Shown here: positions 7,884-16,483 of the stretch, one piece after another
Numbering within the stretch: the first letter of the stretch is position 1
Layout: the number at the start of each line of letters is the position of its first letter
Origin: an uncultured Desulfovibrio sp.
Lineage (GTDB): Bacteria > Desulfobacterota > Desulfovibrionia > Desulfovibrionales > Desulfovibrionaceae
Reading direction: 5' to 3'
Assembly (NCBI GenBank): GCA_910587035.1
Contig: CAJUMQ010000001.1
Coordinates: 168,113-232,112, forward strand
Length of the DNA: 64,000 bases
Position numbers and translations under genes: made by a program
Notes under the pieces: generated by a model
The model's database searches: none
What the model saw: only the letters and a program-made list of their open reading frames with translations
Told to the model about the DNA's origin: nothing

Positions 7884-9482
7884 ATGTACCATACCACACT
7901 GAAAATAGCCATATTTTCCGAAAATCCTCTTCTGGAAGAGGAGATCCGGGCAATAAAGCCCCTTGCGAGATTCACCCATGAAATATCTGCCATGGACAAA
8001 TTTGTGCCATCTTCCATGGCCAAGGCGGATATATCCATCATTGATGTGCCCACTGGCCTGTCCATGAGCGATGTGCGCGCCAGGGCCAGAGCAAACGCCA
8101 TCCTGGTATGCTGCATGACGGAAGCTGAAGAGGAGCAGCTTGGCGAGGATGAGATTGCCTGCCTGGATGATGTCTGGTTAAGCCCTCTCAGAGTGCCGCG
8201 CATTCGTCTGCGCATGAGGCATCTACTCCAGGAAATCAAGCGTGAAGTGGATGCCCGACACCACATGATCTGGCTGGACACCCTCATTGACAGCATGCCA
8301 GACCTTGTCTGGTTCAAGGATTTGGATGGCATCCACCACAAGGTCAATTCAAAATTCTGCGATTTTGTGAAAAAAAGCCGGGACAATGTAGTTGGGGAAA
8401 TGCATGCCCATATCTGGGACATTCCTCCGGCGGAAGCGGAAAAGGGCGAATTCAACTGTCGCAAGTCCGAAAATGAGGCCATAGCCACAGGACATACGAT
8501 TCTCACCGATGAAATTGTCAAAAGCGGCGATGAGAAACACCTGCTCAAAACATATAAAACGCCGCTGAAAGGACCGGATGGAGAGATTTTTGGCACAGTC
8601 GGCTTTGCCCACGACCTGACCAATCTTTTAAATCTGGACATGGAACTGAATTTATTTATTGAGTCCATGCCCTTCCCCCTGGCGCTGTGCAACAATGATG
8701 ACAGCATCCGCCAGGTGAACTCCTGCTTCCTGGAATTTTTTGGCGAGGACAAGAACAGCATTGTCGGCTCGAATTTTATCTCATGGATGAGAGACAAGCT
8801 GCATCCGGAGGTATCGCCCGTCAATGGGGAGCAGTTCTTCCGCATCATCCAGGACAATGGGCGCATCCGCCATGTCAATATGACGCGCAAGAATATTCTT
8901 GACATATTCGACAAAAAAGTTGGCTGCTTCAAGATTTTCAGGGATATCACAGCCGAAAAGGAACTTGAGATCCGCATCTGGAATGACGCCAACACGGATT
9001 CCCTCACCGGGCTGGCCAACCGCCACGCCTTCGGCCATTTTGTGGAAAAGCTCAGGCAGGACTCGAAAGTCCATCTGATCTACATCGATCTCGATGCCTT
9101 CAAGGCCGTGAATGACCGCTGGGGCCACAAGGCTGGTGACGAGGCCCTGCGTATTGTCGCAAAGGCGATACGCAATGTCTTTGTTCAGGACTTCCCGGTG
9201 CGGCTGGGTGGCGATGAATTTCTGATCTGCGTGCAGCGGGATGTGCCCCTTTCCGAGCTTGAAAATCTGGCGGCCAGACTATTGCGCAAAATCCAGGAGG
9301 ATTTCACCGCCAGCAATCATCTCACAGAGATGTCAGCAAGCATTGGCATAAGGCCATTTGGCAATCTGGCCGATGGCGTGGAGAACCTCATCAGGCAGGC
9401 TGATGTGGCCATGTATGCAGCCAAGCTGCGAGGCAAGGCCCAGTATTGCATCTGGAATGAACAGATGGAAACCTACAAGTAG
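7884..9482 (+). CDS. Diguanylate cyclase with degenerate receiver, two PAS domains and GGDEF
   Basis: A 532-residue soluble signalling protein predicted to make cyclic di-GMP. Residues ~5-115 resemble a response-regulator receiver without the N-terminal acidic pair. PAS-type domains lie at ~132-250 (MPDLVWFKDLDGIHHKVNSK) and ~255-365 (MPFPLALCNNDDSIRQVNSC). The GGDEF domain (~370-525) has an intact active site, RLGGDEFLICV around residue 442, and the usual DSLTGLANRHAF start. No RxxD inhibitory-site motif is found just upstream of GGDEF, so product inhibition through that site is unlikely. There are no membrane segments, so the input signal is cytoplasmic. The preceding GAGG sits a few bases before ATG. 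Confidence 0.88.
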   Translation: MYHTTLKIAIFSENPLLEEEIRAIKPLARFTHEISAMDKFVPSSMAKADISIIDVPTGLSMSDVRARARANAILVCCMTEAEEEQLGEDEIACLDDVWLSPLRVPRIRLRMRHLLQEIKREVDARHHMIWLDTLIDSMPDLVWFKDLDGIHHKVNSKFCDFVKKSRDNVVGEMHAHIWDIPPAEAEKGEFNCRKSENEAIATGHTILTDEIVKSGDEKHLLKTYKTPLKGPDGEIFGTVGFAHDLTNLLNLDMELNLFIESMPFPLALCNNDDSIRQVNSCFLEFFGEDKNSIVGSNFISWMRDKLHPEVSPVNGEQFFRIIQDNGRIRHVNMTRKNILDIFDKKVGCFKIFRDITAEKELEIRIWNDANTDSLTGLANRHAFGHFVEKLRQDSKVHLIYIDLDAFKAVNDRWGHKAGDEALRIVAKAIRNVFVQDFPVRLGGDEFLICVQRDVPLSELENLAARLLRKIQEDFTASNHLTEMSASIGIRPFGNLADGVENLIRQADVAMYAAKLRGKAQYCIWNEQMETYK

Positions 9483-9490
9483 AACCGCGC

Positions 9491-10060
9491 CTATTGGGAC
9501 GCCGGCTGCGCCGGTTTTTGCGGCAGCATGAGGTAGCTGGTCACGGAGATGACGCCTTTTATCTTGCGCGCCACACCGATGGCCAGCTGCTTTTCCGCAT
9601 CGTCATGAACAATGCCCAAAAGCACAACCCGGCCCGCATTGACCTCGGTGTCGATACGGGTGGATGAAAGCCCCCTGGTGCCGATCAGTGATGTGCGCAA
9701 ATCTGCCGCCAGGGCCAGATTGCCTCTCTCGTTCCTGTCTGGTGTAAACCAGTGCGGGGTTACAGATCTTGGCTTGAAGGTTCTGGCAATGGCCACAGCC
9801 TTTGCCCGCACATTCTGTGGCGCTTCACCTACCAGAAAAACATTGCCATAATAGCAGTAGACGGAGACCGAAAAAGAATCCCCGAAATGGGCTTTCATAA
9901 GGTCGGTTTTTATTGCCGTGGCCAGAGCCTTGTCATCGGCAATGGTATCCATGAGTCTTTCGTCATCATAGATGCCATAGGCGCCATATGGGCAGCCCTG
10001 CAACAGGCCGACAAAGCACACCATGATAACAGAGGCCAAGCCGGCCATTACTCTTTTCAT
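9491..10060 (-). CDS. BON-domain lipoprotein
   Basis: 189 residues with a lipoprotein signal: MKRVMAGLASVIMVCFVGLL followed by the lipobox LLQGC. The mature part has two BON-like repeats. The first is ALATAIKTDLMKAHFGDSFS with VFLVGEAPQNVRAKAVAIAR. The second is ALAADLRTSLIGTRGLSSTR with RVVLLGIVHDDAEKQLAIGV. BON proteins (OsmY, DolP) bind lipid surfaces in the periplasm and help envelope integrity. The gene follows another lipoprotein gene with a 2-base gap, so the two form an operon read leftward. Confidence 0.8.
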   Translation of the reverse strand: MKRVMAGLASVIMVCFVGLLQGCPYGAYGIYDDERLMDTIADDKALATAIKTDLMKAHFGDSFSVSVYCYYGNVFLVGEAPQNVRAKAVAIARTFKPRSVTPHWFTPDRNERGNLALAADLRTSLIGTRGLSSTRIDTEVNAGRVVLLGIVHDDAEKQLAIGVARKIKGVISVTSYLMLPQKPAQPASQ

Positions 10061-10062
10061 TT

Positions 10063-10614
10063 CTATCTCCCCAAAAGTTGTCTGGCCGTTGGGCTGATGC
10101 CATGCAGGCTACGCATGATTTCATCGGAGCCCAGATTTTGCGGATCCTGCGCCATGATGATTAAAAGATTTTCGGGTGTGGCCCGCACCATGGTGCGAGC
10201 GCGCCCCTTGAGAGTTCTGCTGCGCGGCTCTCCTTCAAAAACCATAAAGCCGTCTTCCTCTCTCGCTTCCGTGGCATCTCCCTGGGCCTCCCGCAATTTT
10301 TCAACAGCCTGCCTGCTGTTTATGCCTGGCTTGTTGGGCAAAAGAAAAATGCTTACCTGCGCAAGGAAATTGTCACCGTTATCATCCTTCCTGCCAAGCG
10401 TAATCTGATATTCGCCAGGATCGTCACTGATAAAACCTGTTTGCTCATCGCCATCCCATCCTGATGGCAGCAGCATTGCAAATTGGGAAAATTCGCGCAT
10501 CTCTGGCGTGTTTTCCGCGCCAAAGGCGCGGGACGCGCAGCCCGCAATGGCAAGGATGGAGACCAGGGCTGCGCCAATGGCAATGCATCTGCGGTAGAGG
10601 CTTGACTGTTTCAT
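10063..10614 (-). CDS. Putative lipoprotein of unknown function
   Basis: 183 residues from the ATG at 10614, which has GGAG just upstream; an in-frame start 7 codons earlier lacks a site. The N-terminus MKQSSLYRRCIAIGAALVSI leads to the lipobox ILAIAGCAS. The mature part resembles small PsbP- or DUF-type beta folds seen in periplasmic lipoproteins (FAMLLPSGWDGDEQTGFISD, later ENLLIIMAQDP), but I do not recognise a named family. It is followed after two bases by the BON lipoprotein and preceded by the membrane protein gene, all on the minus strand. Confidence 0.6.
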   Translation of the reverse strand: MKQSSLYRRCIAIGAALVSILAIAGCASRAFGAENTPEMREFSQFAMLLPSGWDGDEQTGFISDDPGEYQITLGRKDDNGDNFLAQVSIFLLPNKPGINSRQAVEKLREAQGDATEAREEDGFMVFEGEPRSRTLKGRARTMVRATPENLLIIMAQDPQNLGSDEIMRSLHGISPTARQLLGR

Positions 10615-10641
10615 TATTTTCTCCAGCTGGCGCAATGCGCT

Positions 10642-11556
10642 TTATATGGTGACAAACACCGGCACCAGAGTTCTGGCAAGCAGCAGGGTAAAAGCCGCAT
10701 ATGCCACCCAGATCCGCGCTTTTTTGGCCAAAAGCAGCCAGAACCAGCAGCATATGGCCACGCTCAGTAATATCAGGGCAATGATATCCACATGCATGGC
10801 ATCAAGACTGCCAGAGTTTCCGCTCATTGCCAGGCCAATTATCAGGCCCCATTTCTGCAGCGTATTTGGCAGAAAACCGATGGCCGCCCAAAAAGCCAGC
10901 CAGCGGCGTCCGGACTGACACTGGGCCGTTGTGGCAAAGGAGGAAAGATGCGCCCAGGAGCATAGCATGACAATAAGGCCAATAGCGCCTGCCGGGCAAA
11001 AGGCCATGAAATAATGTCTGGTGGCATTGCGGAAAATCGCCATGATGGCCCTGTCCCAGGGCAGTTGAGCCGGCAGCCCCGCAAAGGGCCAGTTTATGAG
11101 TATATAGGTTGCAAAAAAGCATAAGGCGCTGCCAAGACAGCATATGAGAGGCAATTTTATAAATTTAATGGTATAGCGGTCATTGGCCGGCGGGGTGATG
11201 CCGCCAAGAAAATGTATTCCTGATGCAAGCAGGCCCATGCCGCAAAGCCAGGCAGCCAGACTGGTCGTCCAGGGCAGGCCGGCAAGGCTGCCCAGGGCTG
11301 CAACAGGATTGGCGTTGTCCGTAAAAGCCATTATCTGAAAAAAACATGAGCAGGGGAAATAAATCGCGCCACAAATGGAAAGCAGCAGAGTATATTTTAG
11401 CAGAAGATGGTTGCCTGCAATGCAGAAGGCGCCATTGCCACGCCTGCCGGCAATCAGCCCCAATGCTGTTACCAGGGGCAGGGCGGCAGCCGCATTGACA
11501 AAAACATCGAGCAGGGACAGAAAACTTTGGGAGTAGCTGGCTGTCTGGCTGTACAT
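10642..11556 (-). CDS. Multi-pass membrane protein of unknown function
   Basis: About 304 residues with eight or nine hydrophobic segments, for example VNAAAALPLVTALGLIAG, TLLLSICGAIYFPCSCFF and ALILLSVAICCWFWLLLAK. It is rich in Cys within membrane segments. An internal segment, RNATRHYFMAFCPAGAIGLI, carries a His in the membrane. The ATG at 11556 is chosen; a TTG two codons earlier is also open, and neither has a strong ribosome site. No family is recognised. It heads the leftward run into the two lipoprotein genes and is divergent from the dCTP-deaminase-fold gene. Confidence 0.6.
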   Translation of the reverse strand: MYSQTASYSQSFLSLLDVFVNAAAALPLVTALGLIAGRRGNGAFCIAGNHLLLKYTLLLSICGAIYFPCSCFFQIMAFTDNANPVAALGSLAGLPWTTSLAAWLCGMGLLASGIHFLGGITPPANDRYTIKFIKLPLICCLGSALCFFATYILINWPFAGLPAQLPWDRAIMAIFRNATRHYFMAFCPAGAIGLIVMLCSWAHLSSFATTAQCQSGRRWLAFWAAIGFLPNTLQKWGLIIGLAMSGNSGSLDAMHVDIIALILLSVAICCWFWLLLAKKARIWVAYAAFTLLLARTLVPVFVTI

Positions 11557-11673
11557 TGGCAATTTTTAACGCCATACGGACATATGCGCAAGCACAAAAC
11601 CTGTCGGCGCCAGCAGTGGCTGCAGGCGACCCGGCTTTTACGAAAACTACATGAACACAATGGAAAAAATCCC

Positions 11674-12624
11674 ATGGCAATACATGAAGAGAATGAATGC
11701 CAGTCTGCTCTCCCCCTCTCGCCTGCTGATATTCCTTCCGGAATGCTGTCATCCCCGCAAATAGGCCAGTGCCTGAAGCTTGGGCTGTTGCTCACAAACC
11801 ATGCAGATGCAAATCTGCGGAGCGCCACATATGACATGCGCCTTGGCGACACGGCATTTCGCTATGAGAATGAAAAGAGGCTGGAGTTTCATCTTGGGCC
11901 GCAGATAGATAAAAATCATGCGGTGGACAATACTTTGGTATTTGCGCCCAATTCCCTGACTTTTGTAAACACCATTGAAGACTTCAATATGCCGGCTGAC
12001 ATCATTGCCCGTTTCAATCTCAAATCAAACTGGGTGCACAAGGGGCTTCTGCTTGGCACAGCGCCCATAGTGGATCCACAGTTTTGTGGCAAAATGATGC
12101 TTCCCATCCATAATTTTTCATCAAATCTGGTGCAAATAAATTATGGAGACGCGCTTGTGGCAGTGGAATTCACCAAGACCCTGCCCATAGGTCCCGGCTA
12201 TGTTCCAAACCCCGAGCCCGAAGGCAAACTGCTCCGGTATATCGATTCAGCTGGCAAGGTGGAAAGTTCCGTCTACCAGGCGCTTAAACAGAACCACGCC
12301 TTTTATGACAATATCCAGAGCAAGACAAAGTTCTTCACCATAGCCGGCGGCATGTCCCTGTTTTTGCTCATTTGCGCCAACATGACCCTGATGATGAACA
12401 TTTTTAACCTTGCTGAAAATGCCAGAAAACAGGCTGCAACATCGCAGATGATGATTGAATCCTTTGATGAAAAGGAGCAAAAGCGCGTAAACGATGAGCA
12501 AAAGGAAATAAATAGTCTCAAACTCGAGTTGCACAAATTAAGCCAGAGTCTGGATTCGGATAAAATCAGGGAACTTGTACTGCGCGTGCAAAAGCTGGAG
12601 GAAAGCCACAGACAGGCCCGCTGA
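11674..12624 (+). CDS. Membrane-anchored dCTP deaminase/dUTPase-fold protein, probably non-catalytic
   Basis: 316 residues from the ATG at 11674; the frame is open further upstream, and an ATG at 11584 is an alternative. Residues ~20-195 follow the dCTP deaminase fold: ATYDMRLGDTAFR (compare the family's DLRLG), DNTLVFAPNSLTFVNTIE, ARFNLKSNWVHKGLLLGTA, and NYGDALVAVEF. The residues that catalyse in Dcd are not kept. The RSSLAR-type loop reads LKSNWVHK, and the catalytic Glu position in the VLEFYN-type strand reads MLPIHN. A transmembrane segment (~225-245, FFTIAGGMSLFLLICANMTL) and a long coiled coil (~255-316) follow. This suggests a trimeric, tethered scaffold or nucleotide sensor; function unknown. 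Confidence 0.65.
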   Translation: MAIHEENECQSALPLSPADIPSGMLSSPQIGQCLKLGLLLTNHADANLRSATYDMRLGDTAFRYENEKRLEFHLGPQIDKNHAVDNTLVFAPNSLTFVNTIEDFNMPADIIARFNLKSNWVHKGLLLGTAPIVDPQFCGKMMLPIHNFSSNLVQINYGDALVAVEFTKTLPIGPGYVPNPEPEGKLLRYIDSAGKVESSVYQALKQNHAFYDNIQSKTKFFTIAGGMSLFLLICANMTLMMNIFNLAENARKQAATSQMMIESFDEKEQKRVNDEQKEINSLKLELHKLSQSLDSDKIRELVLRVQKLEESHRQAR

Positions 12625-12698
12625 TTCACTCATTATTGCTGGACAAACGCAAAAAATGCGTATAAAAGGATTTCTGTTAATTCACGAGCAGCCATATA

Positions 12699-12775
12699 CG
12701 GAGCGTGGCGCAGTCTGGTAGCGCACCTGGTTTGGGACCAGGGGGTCGAAGGTTCAAATCCTTTCGCTCCGACCA
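12699..12775 (+). tRNA. tRNA-Pro (anticodon TGG)
   Basis: A 77-base cloverleaf with encoded CCA. Acceptor arms CGGAGCG and CGCTCCG enclose a D-arm (GCGCAGTCTGGTAGCGC), an anticodon stem CCTGG/CCAGG around the loop TTTGGGA with anticodon TGG, and a T-arm with GGTTCAAATCC. The discriminator base is A, followed by CCA at 12773-12775. Confidence 0.95.
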
Positions 12776-12784
12776 GATATTTTA

Positions 12785-12813
12785 AGGGGTTATGCCGACA
12801 AGGCATGGCCCCT
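12785..12813 (+). terminator. Terminator hairpin after tRNA-Pro
   Basis: Arms AGGGGTTATGCC (12785-12796) and GGCATGGCCCCT (12802-12813) pair over 12 bp including two G-U pairs, followed by a weak T-rich tail (GCCTTGTTT). The sequence just before it (CCAGATATTT) is the same as after tRNA-Ala, suggesting a shared tRNA trailer. Confidence 0.6.
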
Positions 12814-13046
12814 GCCTTGTTTAAAATCATGGAATCCCTTTGGAATACAGCCAGGAGCTTATGGCAAACTTAAAATTGCATTGGAAAAGGGTGCATACTC
12901 ATTAAAAAGCATACATTATAATTTTATGACCCCCATCATCGCCACAGGCAACTGCCTATATGCCCCCCACCCTGATGGCACAAATATCTTGCTGCTGGTG
13001 ATTGCCAATGGCCATCAAATCCAATATTTGCATCTCCCCGCGAAAC

Positions 13047-13096
13047 TTGCCAGCTTCGTTACGCTTTTTTATACTTGCAACCCGGCATATGCCGGG
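13047..13096 (+). promoter_or_regulatory. Promoter and 16-bp palindrome upstream of aroC
   Basis: TTGCCA (13047-13052) and TATACT (13070-13075) are 17 bases apart, each five of six to consensus. The perfect palindrome CCCGGCATATGCCGGG (13081-13096) begins six bases after the -10, so it covers the expected transcription start. It may be an operator or a stabilising 5' hairpin. The stretch 12814-13046 upstream shows no gene; a TATAAT at 12917-12922 lacks a good -35. Confidence 0.6.
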
Positions 13097-13118
13097 AATC
13101 AAGTTTTAGGGGGGGGAT

Positions 13119-14228
13119 ATGGGCAACACTTTTGGGAAAATTCTGCGGCTTACAACTTTTGGGGAATCCCATGGCGTTGCCCTTGGCGGCATTCTTGATG
13201 GCTGCCCGGCTGGGATCGCCATTGCCGAGGAGGACATACAGACTGAGCTGGATATGCGCAAACCCGGCACTTCCCGGGCCTCAACAACCAGAAAGGAGCC
13301 GGATCGAATCCGTCTTCTTTCTGGTGTGTTTGAGGGCATGACAACTGGCACCCCTCTGGCTTTCATAATAATGAATGAAGACAGCCGCAGCCGCGATTAT
13401 GGACCTCTCAGGGATCTTTTTCGCCCTGGCCATGCCGATTGGGGTTATTTTTGCAAATACAATGGCATTCGCGATTACCGTGGTGGAGGCCGATCCTCTG
13501 GCAGGGAAACCGTCAGCCGCGTTGCGGCCGGGGCAATAGCCAAAAAGATACTTGCGCACTGTTGCGATGCCCGCATCCTGGCAGCCTGCATCGAGCTGGG
13601 CGGCATTGCTGTGCCAGAGGAGGCCATTGACCTTGGCGGCGCTTTGGAGAGGCCTTATTTTGCCGCTTCGGATGCCATTGTGCCAAAATGGGATGAAGCG
13701 GTTGCCAGGGCCAGATCCGCAGCCGATACCCTGGGTGGAATAGTGCGCATAGTGGCCCAAAATGTTCCGCCCGGTCTTGGAGAACCTGTTTTTGACAAGC
13801 TGGATGCAACCATTGCCCATGGCCTGATGAGTGTTGGCGCAGTAAAAGGCATTGAGTTTGGGAGCGGCTTTGCCGGGGCCGCCACAGGAGGATCCGTTAA
13901 CAATGATCCCATTTTCCCGGGCAGTCACGGCTTCAGAAGCGCTGGCGGCATTCCCGCCCCCGATTTTGGCAGCAACAATGCCGGTGGCATCCTGGGGGGA
14001 ATATCCTCTGGCCAGGAAATAGTCATCCGGGTTGCCGTCAAGCCCATTGCGTCCATCCCGCGCGAGCAGCATACCATTGATAAAAATGGCCATCCAGCAA
14101 GCGTGCTGGTGGGCGGCAGGCACGACCTTTCCGCAATTCCACGCATTGTGCCTGTACTCACGGCCATGACTGCCCTGGCCATAGCCGATGCCCTGCTGCT
14201 GCAAAAACGGATGGATATTTGCCAATGA
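13119..14228 (+). CDS. aroC: Chorismate synthase
   Basis: 369 residues, the usual length. It converts 5-enolpyruvylshikimate-3-phosphate to chorismate with reduced FMN, the last shared step of aromatic amino acid synthesis. The conserved signatures are all present: GNTFGKILRLTTFGESHG at the start, RPGHADW (about 105), DYRGGGRSSGRET (about 120-132), and AGGILGGISSGQEI near residue 290. A GGGGGGG run just upstream of the ATG acts as ribosome site. The TGA stop overlaps the ATG of recD2 (ATGA), indicating translational coupling. Confidence 0.96.
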   Translation: MGNTFGKILRLTTFGESHGVALGGILDGCPAGIAIAEEDIQTELDMRKPGTSRASTTRKEPDRIRLLSGVFEGMTTGTPLAFIIMNEDSRSRDYGPLRDLFRPGHADWGYFCKYNGIRDYRGGGRSSGRETVSRVAAGAIAKKILAHCCDARILAACIELGGIAVPEEAIDLGGALERPYFAASDAIVPKWDEAVARARSAADTLGGIVRIVAQNVPPGLGEPVFDKLDATIAHGLMSVGAVKGIEFGSGFAGAATGGSVNNDPIFPGSHGFRSAGGIPAPDFGSNNAGGILGGISSGQEIVIRVAVKPIASIPREQHTIDKNGHPASVLVGGRHDLSAIPRIVPVLTAMTALAIADALLLQKRMDICQ

Positions 14229-16453
14229 AGCAGGAAAAGGATGCCCCCCTTTTAAGGCCAGCCGATGTAGTTGAAATTGAGGCGATCATTGACCGCGTTA
14301 TTTTCCATAACGCAAGCAATGGCTATGCGGTTGTGCGTGTGCTGCCACAAAAAAATGGACGCAATGCACCGGATGCTCTGGTTTGCGTTGGCACCCTGTT
14401 TGCGCCAAACCCGGGCACACGCCTGCGCATTCGTGGCAAATATGTCAATAATCCACGCTATGGCCGGCAGTTCGCCTTTGATTATGCGGATGAGATCATG
14501 CCAACCAGCAGGGATGACATCTGCCATTATCTTGCCTCCGGCCTGATCAAAGGGGTGGGAACCGGCCTTGCCAGCCGAATCGTGGCTCTTTTTGGCGATG
14601 ATACAATACGCATTCTGGATGAGGAGCCGCAAAGACTGCTCGAAGTGCATGGCGTTGGCCCTAAAAATCTTGATGCCATCAGCAAATCATGGGAGGAGCA
14701 TCGCGGCATGCGGGGCTTGCATCTGTTCCTGCAGCCGCATGGCATTAGCGCGGCCTATGCCGTGCGCATCTACAAGGCATATGGCGATACGGCCAGAGAG
14801 GTCATCAAAAGCAACCCTTACAGGCTGGCCATGGATATCCGCGGCATCGGCTTCCTGACTGCCGATGGCATTGCCGCAAAAATGGGGTTTGCCGGAGATC
14901 ACCCCCTCCGGGTGCAGGCAGCCACGCTCTATGCCCTGCAAAAGGCCACAGACGATGGCCATGTGTTCATGCCCGAAGAGGAACTGGTAAAAAATGTCTG
15001 CAAACAGCTGGATGTCACCCCGGATCTTGTTTTAGATGCCATTGCCGCCCTGACCCAGGAACAGCGTCTCACACGCGAGGAACTGCTGGCACCAGGCGGC
15101 GAACCCCTGACCGGTATATATCTAAGCCGTTTTCACCATTGCGAGGCCCGCACCTCCTTCTATCTTAAAAGACTGCTTCTCTCGCCAAAAGCCGTGCTGT
15201 TCAAGGATGAAAAGGACATCCTCCAGAGGCTGCCCGAAAGATTGCCTGTCATCCTGGCTCCGGCGCAAATGGCTGCCGTGGAAACAGCCATGCGCGCCAA
15301 GGCTCTTGTCATAACTGGCGGACCGGGCACAGGCAAGACCACCATCATAAATGCCATTATCAAGGTCTATGAAACCGCCAAGGCCAAAATTCTCTTGGCA
15401 GCTCCCACCGGCAGAGCGGCAAAAAGGATGTCTGAAGCAACCGGGAGAGAGGCGAGTACCATCCACAGGCTGCTTGAATATAGTCCCAGGGATGACCGCT
15501 TTGCCCGCAATGAGGACAATCCCCTTGCATGCGGCCTGCTGGTGGTTGATGAAGCGTCCATGATGGATTGTCTGCTTTTTTATCATCTGCTCAAGGCTGT
15601 GCCCCTTGGCGCAACCTTTATCATGGTTGGAGATGTGCACCAGCTGCCATCTGTGGGACCGGGCAATGTGCTTGCCGACATCATCGACTCCGGCACAGTG
15701 CCAGTGGCGGAGCTGAACGAAATTTTTCGCCAATCAGCGGAAAGCGAAATCATCTGCAATGCCCATCTCATAAACCGCGGCAAGATGCCAATCATGGAAT
15801 ACACCGAGAACAGGGTTTCCGATTTTTATTTCATATCGCGAGATGAACCGGAGAGCGCAGCCGAGCTGATGGTGGATCTCATCAAAAATCATATTCCCAG
15901 GCGCTTTGGCCTTGATCCCATAAATGAAATCCAGTTGCTGACCCCAATGCACAAGGGCGCAGCCGGTTCGGAAAACATGAACCGGATGCTGCAAAACGCC
16001 CTCAATCCCAATGGGCTGGAAGTAAGACGAGGCGAGCGCTCATTCCGCCTGCACGACAAGGTCATGCAGGTGCGCAACAATTATGACAAGGACATTTTCA
16101 ATGGCGATATTGGCCGCATTGTGCACATATCACCGCGTGAAAAAACATTGAGCGTCAACTTTGACGGCACCGTCATGCCCTACGAATTCGAAGAGCTGGA
16201 CGAGCTTGTGCCCGCCTATGCCATAAGCATCCACAAGGCCCAGGGCTCGGAATATCCGGCTGTGGTCATACCGCTGATGATGCAGCATTATGTGCTGCTG
16301 CAAAGAAACCTGATATATACAGGTGTGACCCGTGGCAAAAAGCTTGTTGTGCTGGTTGGTGAAAAAAAAGCCCTGCAGATTGCCATTCGCAACAGCCGCA
16401 CCGGACAGCGCAACACCTGGCTGGCCAGCCGACTGGCCAAAGACTGGGGATAG
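14225..16453 (+). CDS. recD2: RecD2-type ATP-dependent DNA helicase
   Basis: 742 residues starting at the ATG that overlaps the aroC stop. This is a superfamily 1B 5'-3' helicase of the RecD/TraA family that acts without RecBC. The N-terminal OB-like region and helix-hairpin-helix (GLIKGVGTGLASRIVALFG, about 100-120) identify the RecD2 type. Walker A is GGPGTGKTT (about 366), Walker B VVDEASMMD (about 442), with GDVHQLPSVG next. The C-terminal SH3-like and UvrD_C_2 part ends with AYAISIHKAQGSEYPAVVIP and TGVTRGKKLVVLVG. It probably functions in DNA repair or recombination. The pairing with aroC seems to be organisational only. Confidence 0.93.
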   Translation: MKQEKDAPLLRPADVVEIEAIIDRVIFHNASNGYAVVRVLPQKNGRNAPDALVCVGTLFAPNPGTRLRIRGKYVNNPRYGRQFAFDYADEIMPTSRDDICHYLASGLIKGVGTGLASRIVALFGDDTIRILDEEPQRLLEVHGVGPKNLDAISKSWEEHRGMRGLHLFLQPHGISAAYAVRIYKAYGDTAREVIKSNPYRLAMDIRGIGFLTADGIAAKMGFAGDHPLRVQAATLYALQKATDDGHVFMPEEELVKNVCKQLDVTPDLVLDAIAALTQEQRLTREELLAPGGEPLTGIYLSRFHHCEARTSFYLKRLLLSPKAVLFKDEKDILQRLPERLPVILAPAQMAAVETAMRAKALVITGGPGTGKTTIINAIIKVYETAKAKILLAAPTGRAAKRMSEATGREASTIHRLLEYSPRDDRFARNEDNPLACGLLVVDEASMMDCLLFYHLLKAVPLGATFIMVGDVHQLPSVGPGNVLADIIDSGTVPVAELNEIFRQSAESEIICNAHLINRGKMPIMEYTENRVSDFYFISRDEPESAAELMVDLIKNHIPRRFGLDPINEIQLLTPMHKGAAGSENMNRMLQNALNPNGLEVRRGERSFRLHDKVMQVRNNYDKDIFNGDIGRIVHISPREKTLSVNFDGTVMPYEFEELDELVPAYAISIHKAQGSEYPAVVIPLMMQHYVLLQRNLIYTGVTRGKKLVVLVGEKKALQIAIRNSRTGQRNTWLASRLAKDWG

Positions 16454-16483
16454 AAAACGTCATTTCGCCCTGTGGAGTAATTT

